From Candidatus Thorarchaeota archaeon (GTDB lineage: Archaea > Asgardarchaeota > Thorarchaeia > Thorarchaeales > Thorarchaeaceae): a stretch of DNA of 64,000 nucleotides. The first letter of the stretch is position 1. The number at the start of each line of letters is the position of its first letter. A program made the translations under genes and the position numbers. This document shows positions 44,646-54,126 of the stretch, one piece after another. A model generated the notes under the pieces. The model had not been told where the DNA came from and searched no databases. It saw only the letters and a list, made by a program, of their open reading frames with translations. The stretch covers positions 1 to 64,000 of the forward strand of contig SHMX01000009.1 of assembly GCA_008080745.1 (NCBI GenBank), in the 5' to 3' direction.

Positions 44646-46151
44646 TTATTTTGATATTTCTTCTAAGTGTGAGAGAGTCCATCTTCCTCTATCAGTCAAA
44701 TCATAGTACTTTCGAACTCTCTTTTCATGAGATCTCATTTCTTTTGTTTCTACTATTAGTCCCCCTCTGGCTAACTCACTAAGATGCTGATATACACTAG
44801 GAATTCTAACTTGTATTCCATATTTCTCATCCAACTGCTTCCATATTTCGTATCCGTAATTCTCATTCTTGGTGAGAATTCGTAATATGCAAACCTTTGT
44901 TCTTCCCAATTTTGTTGTGTATTTTCGCCCCTCTAATCTACTCAGAAGATGTACCAAATCTTTCCGTCCCTTCACAAAAGATTCTGCAATCTCTGGAGAC
45001 TTAAGACCACTGCCTGTTATTATGCAGATTACCGTATCAGTAGGGTCAATAATACCCTGGTCTACAAGTTTTTTGAGGGCAGCTATAGTGGTTGCAGATG
45101 CAGGCTCAGCAAAAACGCCTTCAAGTTTAGCCAACCGCCTTACACTATCTAATATCTCACTGTCCATAACAGTGATTCCCCTCCCTTTGGATTCTCTAAG
45201 TGCACGTAATGCTTTACTGCCACATACCGGATTGGCAACACCAATATCCATTGCCAATTTTGGTTTGCCTGTCGAGGGCTTGACCTCCGTATCTCCCCTT
45301 CGATATGCGTCTACTATTGGTGAAATCCCTTTGACCTGCGTTCCGATGAGTCGAGGAAGATTCCCCTCAATAAGACCCAATTCTTGGAACTCTATGAGGC
45401 CTTTCCATATCATTGAAAGATTTCCTCCACTTCCCATAGGTGTGAGTATCCAGTCTGGTAGTTTCCATTCCATTTGTTCACAGATATCAAATATCATGGT
45501 CTTTGTTCCTTCTAGGAAGGGAGGATTGTTGGAAGTTATGGGATGATATGTTGGTTCTCGTTGCATGGCGAGTGAGATAGCTTCTTCTCTAGTCCTTACA
45601 ATCTCAACATCTGCACCATAAGCAAGTATTTGGTAGAATTTACCTATGTCAACTCGTCCTCTTTGTGCCATGAATACCTTTGCATCAATTGCTGCTTTCG
45701 CTGCGTATGCTACTACAGAAGCTGCAAGATTTCCCGTTGAACCACAACAAATCTTGGTTCTATTGTTCTCTAAGGACACGGATACCTCAACACTACTTCC
45801 TCTATCCAAAAATGAACCTGTGGGATTTGTGGTTTCATTTTTCAAAAGAAGATTTCGAACACCTATTTCAGATGAGAGCAAATTGGCTGGATGCAGATAG
45901 GTATTGCCTTCTCCTAATGAGATGATATGTTTCTGATCCATTATGGGTAACAGCTCAGCATATTTCCAGACCCCACTAACTCTTTTCTTCAATGCCTTTT
46001 TGTCAAGTTTCCCCTTTAGAATCTCAAGATCATATTCTATTTCGAGAATCTCTCCACATTTATTGCAGGTTCTTAGAGATGATGTGCTTGGGTGTGTTCT
46101 TCCACACTTTGAACATGCAAGACCTCTTACAAAAGATGCCATCGTTCTCAC
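44646..46151 (-). CDS. Threonine-synthase-like protein lacking the PLP lysine, fused to a winged helix
   Basis: The 501-residue protein begins with a zinc-ribbon pair (CSKCG, CNKCG) and a threonine-synthase core up to ~residue 400, as in ThrC, with CGSTGNLAA and the phosphate loop GSGGNL. In the PLP motif NPTGSF-x-DRG the usual Lys is Leu115 (codon TTG at 45807-45809, two changes from AAG/AAA), so no internal aldimine can form. Residues ~415-501 are a PadR-like winged helix (VCILRILTKNENYGYEIWKQ, then SVYQHLSELARGGLIV). I read it as a metabolite-responsive DNA-binding protein, possibly sensing an amino acid or PLP. The divergent ECF S-component gene is its natural target. Confidence 0.75.
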   Translation of the reverse strand: MRTMASFVRGLACSKCGRTHPSTSSLRTCNKCGEILEIEYDLEILKGKLDKKALKKRVSGVWKYAELLPIMDQKHIISLGEGNTYLHPANLLSSEIGVRNLLLKNETTNPTGSFLDRGSSVEVSVSLENNRTKICCGSTGNLAASVVAYAAKAAIDAKVFMAQRGRVDIGKFYQILAYGADVEIVRTREEAISLAMQREPTYHPITSNNPPFLEGTKTMIFDICEQMEWKLPDWILTPMGSGGNLSMIWKGLIEFQELGLIEGNLPRLIGTQVKGISPIVDAYRRGDTEVKPSTGKPKLAMDIGVANPVCGSKALRALRESKGRGITVMDSEILDSVRRLAKLEGVFAEPASATTIAALKKLVDQGIIDPTDTVICIITGSGLKSPEIAESFVKGRKDLVHLLSRLEGRKYTTKLGRTKVCILRILTKNENYGYEIWKQLDEKYGIQVRIPSVYQHLSELARGGLIVETKEMRSHEKRVRKYYDLTDRGRWTLSHLEEISK

Positions 46152-46220
46152 CTATATATAGGCCTAGGGTTATATATTCCTAATCAATCGCAAGCTCGTC
46201 CAGTATTGGTGGTATTTCCT

Positions 46221-46808
46221 ATGGAAAAAATAAGTTCGAGCACAAAGAATTCAACAGTCTACATTGCCTTATTAGCAATATTTACTGCCCTTACTGCGGT
46301 CATAACTGCAGTAGTTGCAATCCCTTTTCCTACAACATCCGGATATCTTAATATTGGAGATATGATGGTCATGTTGAGTGGAATGCTTCTCGGTCCTGTT
46401 GGTGGATTGATTGCTGGAGGAGTGGGTTCAGGCATGGCTGATGTTGCTTTGGGATATTTGCCCTTTGCCCCAATTACGCTGATAGTAAAGGGGTTTGAGG
46501 GTTTCATTGTTGGATTGTTTAGTCTAAAATCGAAAAAGGCACAAAACCTCACAAGAATGGATGCAATTGGAATCGTCCTAGCCGCAATAGCAATGCTCCT
46601 AGGATACTTTGTATTTGAGAGTATATTATTCGGGCCAGTTGCAGCTTGGGAGGAGTTAGTTAGTATCAACTGGATTCAAGTTACTGTTGGCGGAATATTT
46701 ACAGGATTATTTGGTCCGAAGATTCGTTCATATTTGCATAATGCCTCAGTAACATTGGCAGAACCAGGCGAATATGAAGAGCTAGAACTTTCAGAAATCG
46801 ACGCTTGA
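46221..46808 (+). CDS. ECF transporter S component
   Basis: The ~195-residue protein has about five or six helices and the S-component pattern: GYLNIGDMMVMLSGML, then GGLIAGGVGSGMADV, and PITLIVKGFEGFIVGLF. S components bind vitamins or related compounds and work with an EcfT-EcfA module encoded elsewhere. Which vitamin is not clear. The start is ATG 46221 rather than GTG 46206. The gene is divergent, 69 bp away, from the threonine-synthase-like regulator. Confidence 0.8.
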   Translation: MEKISSSTKNSTVYIALLAIFTALTAVITAVVAIPFPTTSGYLNIGDMMVMLSGMLLGPVGGLIAGGVGSGMADVALGYLPFAPITLIVKGFEGFIVGLFSLKSKKAQNLTRMDAIGIVLAAIAMLLGYFVFESILFGPVAAWEELVSINWIQVTVGGIFTGLFGPKIRSYLHNASVTLAEPGEYEELELSEIDA

Positions 46809-46965
46809 AAACTGAATCGTTTTAGATATCGGAATTTGCAGTTTTCAAGATACTTCTGGAATGAAGATAGAAAACGAATATGTTCTTTCAGAATCGTTTT
46901 TTAATAATCAAGTATTGGACTATCTTGGCTTACTATCAGAGTCGAATTGATTGGAAGGTCTTGAA

Positions 46966-48243
46966 ATGGACAGAGAAAAGTTACGAATTGATGCCAAACA
47001 ACTCGAAGCCATAAACGATTTTCTCCTGAATGAAGATAATCCTTTGATTACTGATTTATTGGAGGTAATTGAAAAGTATGGTGGTGTTGATGAAATTAAT
47101 GGAAAAGCCGAGAAAGCAAGAAAGTTAGAGAATCTCCTAGCTATGTTAGAAGAGAAGGATTCTCCCTATTTAGAGGATCTTAGATGGCTTCAAGAACAAC
47201 GTGACAATGGTGCTTTCATTAGTATTTCCGATTATAGACGAAATGTTCTGGGCGATAAAGCTGACTCGGTGGAATTTGATGAAAGTTTTGCAGTCACCCT
47301 TGAGATTAGCGCCTGTCAATATTTCCCATGGCTCATTGAACAAGCTAAACAGGCAATTGAAAATCAAGAACTTATGCCTGCCCGCTTTATCCGCGTTAGA
47401 AAGATGAAGGAACAAACAGAAGATGATGATATTATTGCTTTTGCTGCTGCTATGCAGATTTTAGGAGCTTCATATGTCGAAACTTTGGATACAAAAGGTA
47501 CGGCCCCTGGACCTGATGGGGCACCTGTGAACATTCACCTCGGTGGTCCTGAGACCATCACTGGTTATTTTGGTGGAGTTGGTATGCCAAATGATTTTGT
47601 CATCAGGTGGGCAGATGAATTCCTTCACTACTATACCACTTATGGTGTAAAACAGGTTTTGAATATCAACCCTGGTAGTGTCCTTATCGGGTATATGATG
47701 CACAAAATGGGCATCGATATAGAGTTCAAAATATCGGTCTATATGGGAAATGATAATCCTTATGCATGTCTGTGGACTCTACTAACTGCCAAGTTATTCA
47801 GTCGTCCTGATGGAACCACATCTCTGATTGGTTTCAACCTATCTAACAGTGTTGACAATACCACTATTGAACTTGCATCCTTCATTCGGGGTGAGTTTGG
47901 TTTTGAAGATGTAGTACGACTAGAACATCATATCACTGAAACCTACAAGTCCATTGTCAGACAGCCATATGATAGGACCGAAGAACTCGTGGAGCTTGCG
48001 GATCATGTTAAGAACATAAGTGCCAAACACGAGGGTGGCATTCCTGAAATTGATGTCACACGTGAGCATCCAAGTGATATTCTCGATTACTTCCGTGATA
48101 AGAGTGAAATTGTAGAGTCTGGTGATATGCCTAAGATGCTGCGAAACTATCTTGACAAGCATCATGCTCTCAATCGCACTGCAGAAGAGTTGACAAAGAA
48201 AGGTCTTACCTTTATCGCAGCTCCAAAGCTGCACAAGAAATAG
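46966..48243 (+). CDS. Conserved-looking soluble protein, possible TIM-barrel, unknown
   Basis: The ~425-residue protein starts at ATG 46966 after GGAAGGT. A helical N-terminal ~110 residues is followed by an alpha/beta body. Motif-like stretches include GGPETITGYFGG, NINPGSVLIGYMM and GFNLSNSVDNTTIE. These look like ligand-binding turns of a barrel enzyme, but I cannot match a family. A perfect hairpin terminator lies just after the stop. Confidence 0.55.
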   Translation: MDREKLRIDAKQLEAINDFLLNEDNPLITDLLEVIEKYGGVDEINGKAEKARKLENLLAMLEEKDSPYLEDLRWLQEQRDNGAFISISDYRRNVLGDKADSVEFDESFAVTLEISACQYFPWLIEQAKQAIENQELMPARFIRVRKMKEQTEDDDIIAFAAAMQILGASYVETLDTKGTAPGPDGAPVNIHLGGPETITGYFGGVGMPNDFVIRWADEFLHYYTTYGVKQVLNINPGSVLIGYMMHKMGIDIEFKISVYMGNDNPYACLWTLLTAKLFSRPDGTTSLIGFNLSNSVDNTTIELASFIRGEFGFEDVVRLEHHITETYKSIVRQPYDRTEELVELADHVKNISAKHEGGIPEIDVTREHPSDILDYFRDKSEIVESGDMPKMLRNYLDKHHALNRTAEELTKKGLTFIAAPKLHKK

Positions 48244-48253
48244 TATTGGTTAG

Positions 48254-48277
48254 AAGTAAGGGCAAACGCCCTTACTT
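48254..48277. terminator. Perfect 10-bp hairpin between convergent genes
   Basis: AAGTAAGGGC / GCCCTTACTT with an AAAC loop lies between the unknown barrel gene and the ferritin-like gene. Confidence 0.7.
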
Positions 48278-48747
48278 TACATATCTGGTTGGAATATATC
48301 ATCATACATTTGTTGTAGACGATCTTTGTGTTTTTGTTCTTCCTCTGCCAATGTTTCAAAGATAGTTCTGTGTTCTGCTACACTGGTCAATTCGGATAAT
48401 GCTTTGTAGAAGTTATATGCTCCTTCTTCACGTTTGATTGCTACTACAAGGATATCTTGGGGCGAAGAGTCTGGTTTCAGTGGGACATCAACCAGATATT
48501 TTCCTAAATCCAATTTATCCAGCTCTTCTTCCGTCTTACACTCAAAGGTATCACAGACCCCCTCACTTAGGGCCTTCTCAAGCTTTTCTTTGTGAGTTAC
48601 TTCTTGATGTGCTAAATCTTCAAGTAGTTTTGCAGATGAGGAGAGAGTCGCCTCTTCTGCGGCGTTTTTGTAGAATTCGTAAGCCTCTTCCTCCCTCTGA
48701 ATTGCAAGGGAGATTAACCTCTCAAATGATTTCTGAACTTCTGTCAA
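48277..48747 (-). CDS. Ferritin-like / rubrerythrin-type protein
   Basis: The 156-residue, four-helix protein has two EExxxxFY-like segments (QREEEAYEFYK and KREEGAYNFYK) and two ExxH pairs (HQEVTHKEKL, EEEQKHKDRL), the ligands of a ferritin-like di-iron site. It lacks a rubredoxin domain. It probably protects from peroxide or stores iron. The call fits a redox set with superoxide reductase at 44179. Confidence 0.8.
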   Translation of the reverse strand: MTEVQKSFERLISLAIQREEEAYEFYKNAAEEATLSSSAKLLEDLAHQEVTHKEKLEKALSEGVCDTFECKTEEELDKLDLGKYLVDVPLKPDSSPQDILVVAIKREEGAYNFYKALSELTSVAEHRTIFETLAEEEQKHKDRLQQMYDDIFQPDM

Positions 48748-48798
48748 TGGCTATAACCCATTGGCTTTTCGGCTAAGTCTGTTTTAAGGATGATGTTT

Positions 48799-50013
48799 CT
48801 AGGAGCTTAACATCGATACTATCTCGTTATGACCATTAATTTCTGCATAATTAATTGCTTGTTTTTCAGAATTGTCATATAGTTCAGCTATTGCACCATT
48901 GTCCAGCAGAATTCTGACTATCTCAACATGACCTCTCTGTGCTGCAATCATAAGCGCTGTAGCTCCCGTATTCGATTGTCTGTTTACATCCACTCCTCGT
49001 TTGAGTAAAAAGATTACAAAATCTGTTAGCCCTCCTTCTGCAGCTGACATAAGAGTGGTGTATCCGTCGTTTCTTGTTATGTGAATATTTGCACCATTTT
49101 CTAACAATGTGTCAACAATCTCTTGGTTACCACTTGAAGCGGCTGTCATGAGATTGGTCTGGCCCGAATTTAATTGTATATTCACCTTTGCTCCATTCTC
49201 AATAAGAATTTGAACGATTTCTTTCTCTCCTTTTTGTGATGCTAGGGTGAGTGCTGTCCATCCTGTTCCATATTGTGTGTTAACTTCAGCTCCTGCTTCA
49301 ATGATGACTCGAACTATTTCAGGTTCCTTTTTCTCAACTGCAATTACCAAGAGGCTGTATCCATTCTGATCCTTCCAATTTGGGTCTGCATCGTATTCTA
49401 AGAGTGTTTTCACCACTTCGTTATTTCTGGATTCTACTGCATATCTCAGAGCATTCCAGCCATCTGGTTGTTCACGCTTAATTTCCACTTCATGTACTTC
49501 TACAAGCTCACGAACTAGCTCGACCACGCCTCCCTGTGCAGCTGCCATCAATACGGTGTACCCATCATTTCTCACATATTTTGGATCTGCACCCCTCTTA
49601 ATTAGAATCTGTGCAATTTCGAGGTTTCCTTTTGCTGCTGCAAGTTGGAGTATTGATTGGCCGTTGTTTGTTTGACCCGTAACATCTGCTCCCTCCTGAA
49701 TTAAAAATCTAGCAATATCTTGATGCCCCTCATGGATAGCAACCATCAGAGGACTCCAGCCGGTTTCATCCTTGTCATCTAAATTTGCTCCTGCAACTAT
49801 CAGTTTCTTGACAATTTGTAGCGATCCTTGTGTGGCAGCATAAAGAATAGCTGCCCGTCCCATATGGTCTCGAAAATTGGGATTTGCTCCATTGTTTAGC
49901 ATCTCTTGAACGTCGTCTTGGTTTCCAGCAATCACTGCATTGATGAGAAGTGTAGAGTCAATCATTCTGACCTCTCCTTTGTAAAGAATGGAATATTTTT
50001 GAGTAGAAGCCAA
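48799..50013 (-). CDS. Ankyrin-repeat protein
   Basis: The 404-residue protein consists almost wholly of about twelve 33-residue ankyrin repeats (for example GWSPLMVAIHEGHQDIARFL and NSGQTNLMTAASSGNQEIV). It has no signal peptide, so it is a cytosolic protein-binding scaffold. The repeats are intact and regular. The partner is unknown. Confidence 0.88.
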   Translation of the reverse strand: MASTQKYSILYKGEVRMIDSTLLINAVIAGNQDDVQEMLNNGANPNFRDHMGRAAILYAATQGSLQIVKKLIVAGANLDDKDETGWSPLMVAIHEGHQDIARFLIQEGADVTGQTNNGQSILQLAAAKGNLEIAQILIKRGADPKYVRNDGYTVLMAAAQGGVVELVRELVEVHEVEIKREQPDGWNALRYAVESRNNEVVKTLLEYDADPNWKDQNGYSLLVIAVEKKEPEIVRVIIEAGAEVNTQYGTGWTALTLASQKGEKEIVQILIENGAKVNIQLNSGQTNLMTAASSGNQEIVDTLLENGANIHITRNDGYTTLMSAAEGGLTDFVIFLLKRGVDVNRQSNTGATALMIAAQRGHVEIVRILLDNGAIAELYDNSEKQAINYAEINGHNEIVSMLSS

Positions 50014-50055
50014 CCTTTTTGATGTCTATGTTATGGACCTTGAAGTGGGATTAAC

Positions 50056-50511
50056 ATGGAAACGGCAAATGGGAACACATTGAACTGTGCTGAAAGTGTT
50101 ATTGTAAGAGTCGATAGGAATTATCCTCTATCGGCACTCAATGACTCTGTTATGCGAATCGCCTCAATGTGTGGAGGTGGAATATGTGGAAGTGGCCAAA
50201 TCTGTGGTGCTGCCAATGGGGCAACGATTTGTTTAGGTTTGGCTCTAGGCACCGATGGCACGGAGGAATCGGACTTGTTCAAAGAACGTAGGGCCTTTGC
50301 AAGAAATATCGGAAATCAGTTTCTTCAGGAGTTTGTCGAGGCATGGGGTACTACTGATTGTCGGCATCTCAAAGCTATGGATAGTGGGGCGATGAATCCT
50401 GCAGGAACATTACGGATACAACAAGAACCTGTCAGGGATCGGTGTGACGAGTACGTCCAATGGTCTGCGGAAAAGATAGTGGAAATTCTTTCCAAGATTA
50501 AAGAAGAATAA
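50056..50511 (+). CDS. C_GCAxxG_C_C-family redox-type protein
   Basis: The 151-residue protein has the family signature: NCAESVIV near the start, CGGGICGSGQICGAANGA and later CRHL and RCDEYV cysteines. The family is linked to membrane oxidoreductase-associated small proteins. Function is not settled. It is divergent from the ankyrin gene and 84 bp upstream of sufC. Confidence 0.75.
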   Translation: METANGNTLNCAESVIVRVDRNYPLSALNDSVMRIASMCGGGICGSGQICGAANGATICLGLALGTDGTEESDLFKERRAFARNIGNQFLQEFVEAWGTTDCRHLKAMDSGAMNPAGTLRIQQEPVRDRCDEYVQWSAEKIVEILSKIKEE

Positions 50512-50595
50512 AGACACAATTCTCCCTTAATAATCGAAGTTTGCCCCATTCAAAGTCTTTTATAATTAACAATAATTAATACGGGGTGGGGACAT

Positions 50596-51375
50596 ATGTA
50601 CATGACACCACTACTCGAAATCCAAGATCTCAAAGTTAGTATTGATGGGTCTCAAATTCTAAATGGGGTAAGCCTTCAATTCGAAGCTGGCAAGGTATAT
50701 GCTGTCCTTGGACCCAATGCCTCAGGAAAATCAACTTTGGCAAAGGCCATAATGGGACTTCCCGAGTTCAATATTACTAGTGGAGATATTCTTTACAATG
50801 GCGAGTCCATTCTTGACGATAATATTACTGAGCGAGCTAACATGGGTATTGCATACGCATTTCAAATCCCTCCTGCTATTCCCGGGGTAAGATTTGATGA
50901 CTTTATTTGTCGAATATGTCCAGAATACCAGTGCAAAGAACCCGAGGGGCATTTTATGGGGAAAGCGTGCTCTTGTAGAATGGAATTATACGATGATTTT
51001 GAACGATTGGGAATTTCTAATCTAGCATACCGTGATCTAAATGAAGGTTTTTCTGGAGGCGAACAAAAAAGATCTGAGTTGTTTCAGGTACTAGCTATGC
51101 AACCCCAAATCATGTTTCTGGATGAGCCCGACAGTGGGTTAGATTATGACTCACTGAAACTGGTTGGTCGTGAATTGAAATCCATTCGTGAAAAGGGAAC
51201 CACCACCATGGTTGTGATTAGCCATCACCGATACATACTTGAGTTCCTAGAAGTTGATGTAGTCTATATTTTGCAGGGTGGTAGATTGGTTTATACTGGT
51301 GACATGGAGGATATTCCCGTATTGGCTGAGAAGGGCTATGAACGATTTCTCTCCGAAATGAAGGAGGCTGCATAG
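50596..51375 (+). CDS. sufC: SufC ABC ATPase with a cysteine-rich insertion
   Basis: The 259-residue protein has Walker A GPNASGKST (39-47), the Q-loop region YAFQIPP, the signature FSGGEQKR (~152-159), Walker B MFLDEPDSGLD and an H-loop. SufC powers Fe-S cluster assembly with SufB. Between the Q-loop and signature it has five cysteines (105, 108, 113, 125, 127; spacing C-x2-C-x4-C-x11-C-x-C) that E. coli SufC lacks. They may bind zinc or an iron-sulfur cluster. sufB follows 3 bp downstream. Confidence 0.88.
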   Translation: MYMTPLLEIQDLKVSIDGSQILNGVSLQFEAGKVYAVLGPNASGKSTLAKAIMGLPEFNITSGDILYNGESILDDNITERANMGIAYAFQIPPAIPGVRFDDFICRICPEYQCKEPEGHFMGKACSCRMELYDDFERLGISNLAYRDLNEGFSGGEQKRSELFQVLAMQPQIMFLDEPDSGLDYDSLKLVGRELKSIREKGTTTMVVISHHRYILEFLEVDVVYILQGGRLVYTGDMEDIPVLAEKGYERFLSEMKEAA

Positions 51376-51378
51376 AGG

Positions 51379-52602
51379 ATGACATCATCAGAACGTAAAG
51401 AACAAGCAGAAGCAGCAAAAGATCGAAAAGCAACGTATGGGGCTGATATTGACCTTGATGAGTATCAATTCGGTGGTAATCCACAAAAAATGGCGGCTGA
51501 CCAGATATCTGAGGATGATAAAGATCTGGTGGAAGAGGTAGGATTCCGTACCGATCAGAAGGGTGTATCTGGCTCTTTTGCACAATTTGATAATGAAAGC
51601 ATTCTTGCCGATGTACTGATGAGCCAAGAAGGGCTAGAAGTTATGCCCATTTCTCAAGCTCTTACGAAATATGATTGGTTATCAGACTACTTATGGAACG
51701 CAGTTTCGGTAGATACAGACAAATATACTGCTAGGAGTGAACTTGAATCCTACGATGGCTACTTCATTAGGGCTTTGCCTGGTCAAAAGATTAGGATGCC
51801 CGTTCAAACTTGTCTTGTTATGAAGAAGAAGCAATTTGCACAAAACGTCCATAACATTCTCATTGCTGAAGAAGGTTCCGAATTACATATTGTGACTGGA
51901 TGTGCTACCCCCTCCACTGTAGAGCAGTCTCTTCATCTGGGAGTGTCAGAGTTTTATGTGAAAAAGGACGCCCGAATGACTTTTACCATGGTACACAAAT
52001 GGAATGAGGCTGTTGATGTCCGACCGCGTTCTGCTGCCATAGTTCAAGAAAATGGCGTGTTCGTTTCTAGTTATGCTATATTAAGTCCCATCAAATCCAT
52101 TCAGACCTATCCAAAAGTTAGATTGGTTGGAAAGAACGCTCGAGCTGAGCTATACTCAGTTGTTTACGGTACAAAGGATTCTGTTTATGATATTGGTGGT
52201 TCTCTTATGTTAGAGGCTGAGGGCAGTAGCGGAAAGGTGATTTCCAGAACTATTGCTACAGAAAACTCCGAGATTATCGCAAGAGGCGATTTACAGGGAC
52301 GGGTCGCAGGAGTGAAAGCTCGACTTGAATGTAATGGACTTTTGCTAAGCAAGTCTGCAAAAATTGTAGCTGTACCCGTTCTTGACGCATCTGCAGAAGG
52401 GGTAGAACTCAGTCATGAAGCCACCGTTGGAAAAGTAGGTGCTGATCAGCTGAATTATCTTATGAGTCGAGGTCTAACCGAAGATGAAGCAACTTCCCTA
52501 ATTGTCCGAGGCTTCATTAAATTACAGGCTCCTGATTTACCTCCCGCACTTCAAAGGACGATTGATGAAGCTGTACAACTAACATTGGAACAAGGTCTCT
52601 GA
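51379..52602 (+). CDS. sufB: SufB-type Fe-S cluster assembly scaffold
   Basis: The 407-residue protein has the SufB/SufD beta-helix core: ELHIVTGC, GVSEFYVKKDARMTF, a VKARLECNG stretch and ASAEGVELSHEATVGKVG, where the last His lies near the presumed active site. One protein replaces the SufB/SufD pair, giving the simple archaeal SufBC (SmsCB-type) system. It is co-transcribed with sufC. Confidence 0.88.
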   Translation: MTSSERKEQAEAAKDRKATYGADIDLDEYQFGGNPQKMAADQISEDDKDLVEEVGFRTDQKGVSGSFAQFDNESILADVLMSQEGLEVMPISQALTKYDWLSDYLWNAVSVDTDKYTARSELESYDGYFIRALPGQKIRMPVQTCLVMKKKQFAQNVHNILIAEEGSELHIVTGCATPSTVEQSLHLGVSEFYVKKDARMTFTMVHKWNEAVDVRPRSAAIVQENGVFVSSYAILSPIKSIQTYPKVRLVGKNARAELYSVVYGTKDSVYDIGGSLMLEAEGSSGKVISRTIATENSEIIARGDLQGRVAGVKARLECNGLLLSKSAKIVAVPVLDASAEGVELSHEATVGKVGADQLNYLMSRGLTEDEATSLIVRGFIKLQAPDLPPALQRTIDEAVQLTLEQGL

Positions 52603-52743
52603 TTCCCCTTGTTCTGTTGTTCAGTTATCACATTTGTCTACATACTCTCTATTCAGTACCTGTATTGATGGAGAAACTAGTGCAATCGTGTGAAGTATGT
52701 ATCAATCTGGTGTAAGCAAAAAGAAGACTGGAGTAAGAGGTTC

Positions 52744-54042
52744 TTACTCTTCTTCTTTGGGAACTATCTCTTTCATGCCTGCTGGAAGGAATTTATGGAG
52801 TGCTTTTGGAATCTCTATTGAACCATCTTCCCTCTGATAGTTCTCCATAATCGCCACAATAGTTCTGGGGTTCGCCATCATTGTATTATTTAGAGTATGA
52901 AGATAATCCTTTTCAGTTCCACCTTTTTCTATTCGATATTTTATGCCCAGTCGTACAGCTTGATATGATGTACAATTACTACAAGATCCTACCTCTCTAT
53001 ATCGTTCCTGCCCAGGGAACCACGCTTCCAAATCGTATTTCTTTGAAGCAACTATTCCAATATCGCCTGTACAAACATTCACTACCCGATATGGTATTTT
53101 TAGAGCTTGGAAAAACTCCTCCTCGTTTTTAAGCAGTTCTTCATGAATCTTCCAAGAATCATCCGGATGGCTAAACACGAATTGTTCAACCTTGTTGAAT
53201 TGATGTACTCGGAATATTCCTTTGGTGTCTTTGCCGTGACTTCCTGCTTCTTTTCTAAAACAAGCACTAACACCTGCTAGTTTGATTGGTAACTCGGTAG
53301 GTTCGAATATCTCTCCCATATACATTGCGGCCATCGGGTGCTCTGCTGTAGCAATTAGATATAGGTCCTCGTCTTCAATTTTATACATAACATCTCCAAA
53401 ATCTGCAAGGTCCGTCACCCCCTCATAGGGCTCTCTTCGCATCATAAATGGGGGGTAAATCGGTGTGTAGCCCTTTTTTACAAGTATCTGCAATGCCATT
53501 TGCTGCATAGCAAGATCCACCAGTACTAGTTCATTCTTTAGATAATAGAATCTTGAACCTGCAATTCTTGCAGCTCTTGGTATATCTGCAATGTCAAGTG
53601 GTTCTAAAAGATCAACATGACTCTGGATGTCGAAGTCAAAGGTTGGTCTTCCTCCCCATTCCCTAACCACTACATTGTCCTCTTCGTCCTCGCCATAAGG
53701 AACACTCTCATGGAGCAGATTTGGAATACTCATCTGAATCTCTAAGAGTTCGTTTTCCAGTTTCTCAGCTTCATCTTCTGTTAGTTTGATATCTTCATTT
53801 ACTTTGTTAACCCTGTCAATTATCGATGATGCATCTCCTCCTGACTTCTTGATCTTGCCAACCTCTCTTGAGAGTTTATTTCTCTGTGTTCTCAAATCTT
53901 GAATCTCTCTTTTTAGTGCCCTAACTCTTTCATCCAAGTCAAGTAGTCTTTCAAAGTCTTCAAGTTTGGCAAAATCTCTTCTTTTTCTCAGATCCTTTTT
54001 AATCATGTCTGGATATTCACGAATGAATTTGATGTGTATCAT
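52744..54042 (-). CDS. serS: Seryl-tRNA synthetase
   Basis: The 432-residue protein has the N-terminal long coiled-coil arm (residues ~28-110) and the class II core with motif 2 (CFRKEAGSHGKDTKG) and motif 3 near residue 390. The common (non-methanogenic) type charges tRNA-Ser with serine. Length and motifs are complete. Confidence 0.94.
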   Translation of the reverse strand: MIHIKFIREYPDMIKKDLRKRRDFAKLEDFERLLDLDERVRALKREIQDLRTQRNKLSREVGKIKKSGGDASSIIDRVNKVNEDIKLTEDEAEKLENELLEIQMSIPNLLHESVPYGEDEEDNVVVREWGGRPTFDFDIQSHVDLLEPLDIADIPRAARIAGSRFYYLKNELVLVDLAMQQMALQILVKKGYTPIYPPFMMRREPYEGVTDLADFGDVMYKIEDEDLYLIATAEHPMAAMYMGEIFEPTELPIKLAGVSACFRKEAGSHGKDTKGIFRVHQFNKVEQFVFSHPDDSWKIHEELLKNEEEFFQALKIPYRVVNVCTGDIGIVASKKYDLEAWFPGQERYREVGSCSNCTSYQAVRLGIKYRIEKGGTEKDYLHTLNNTMMANPRTIVAIMENYQREDGSIEIPKALHKFLPAGMKEIVPKEEE

Positions 54043-54126
54043 CAGATAATCTCCTTTGGATTATTCTATCAAGAGGTATGTATTGTGAGAAATCAAGTCC
54101 CTTTTCAGTTTCACGTCTTGACTATA

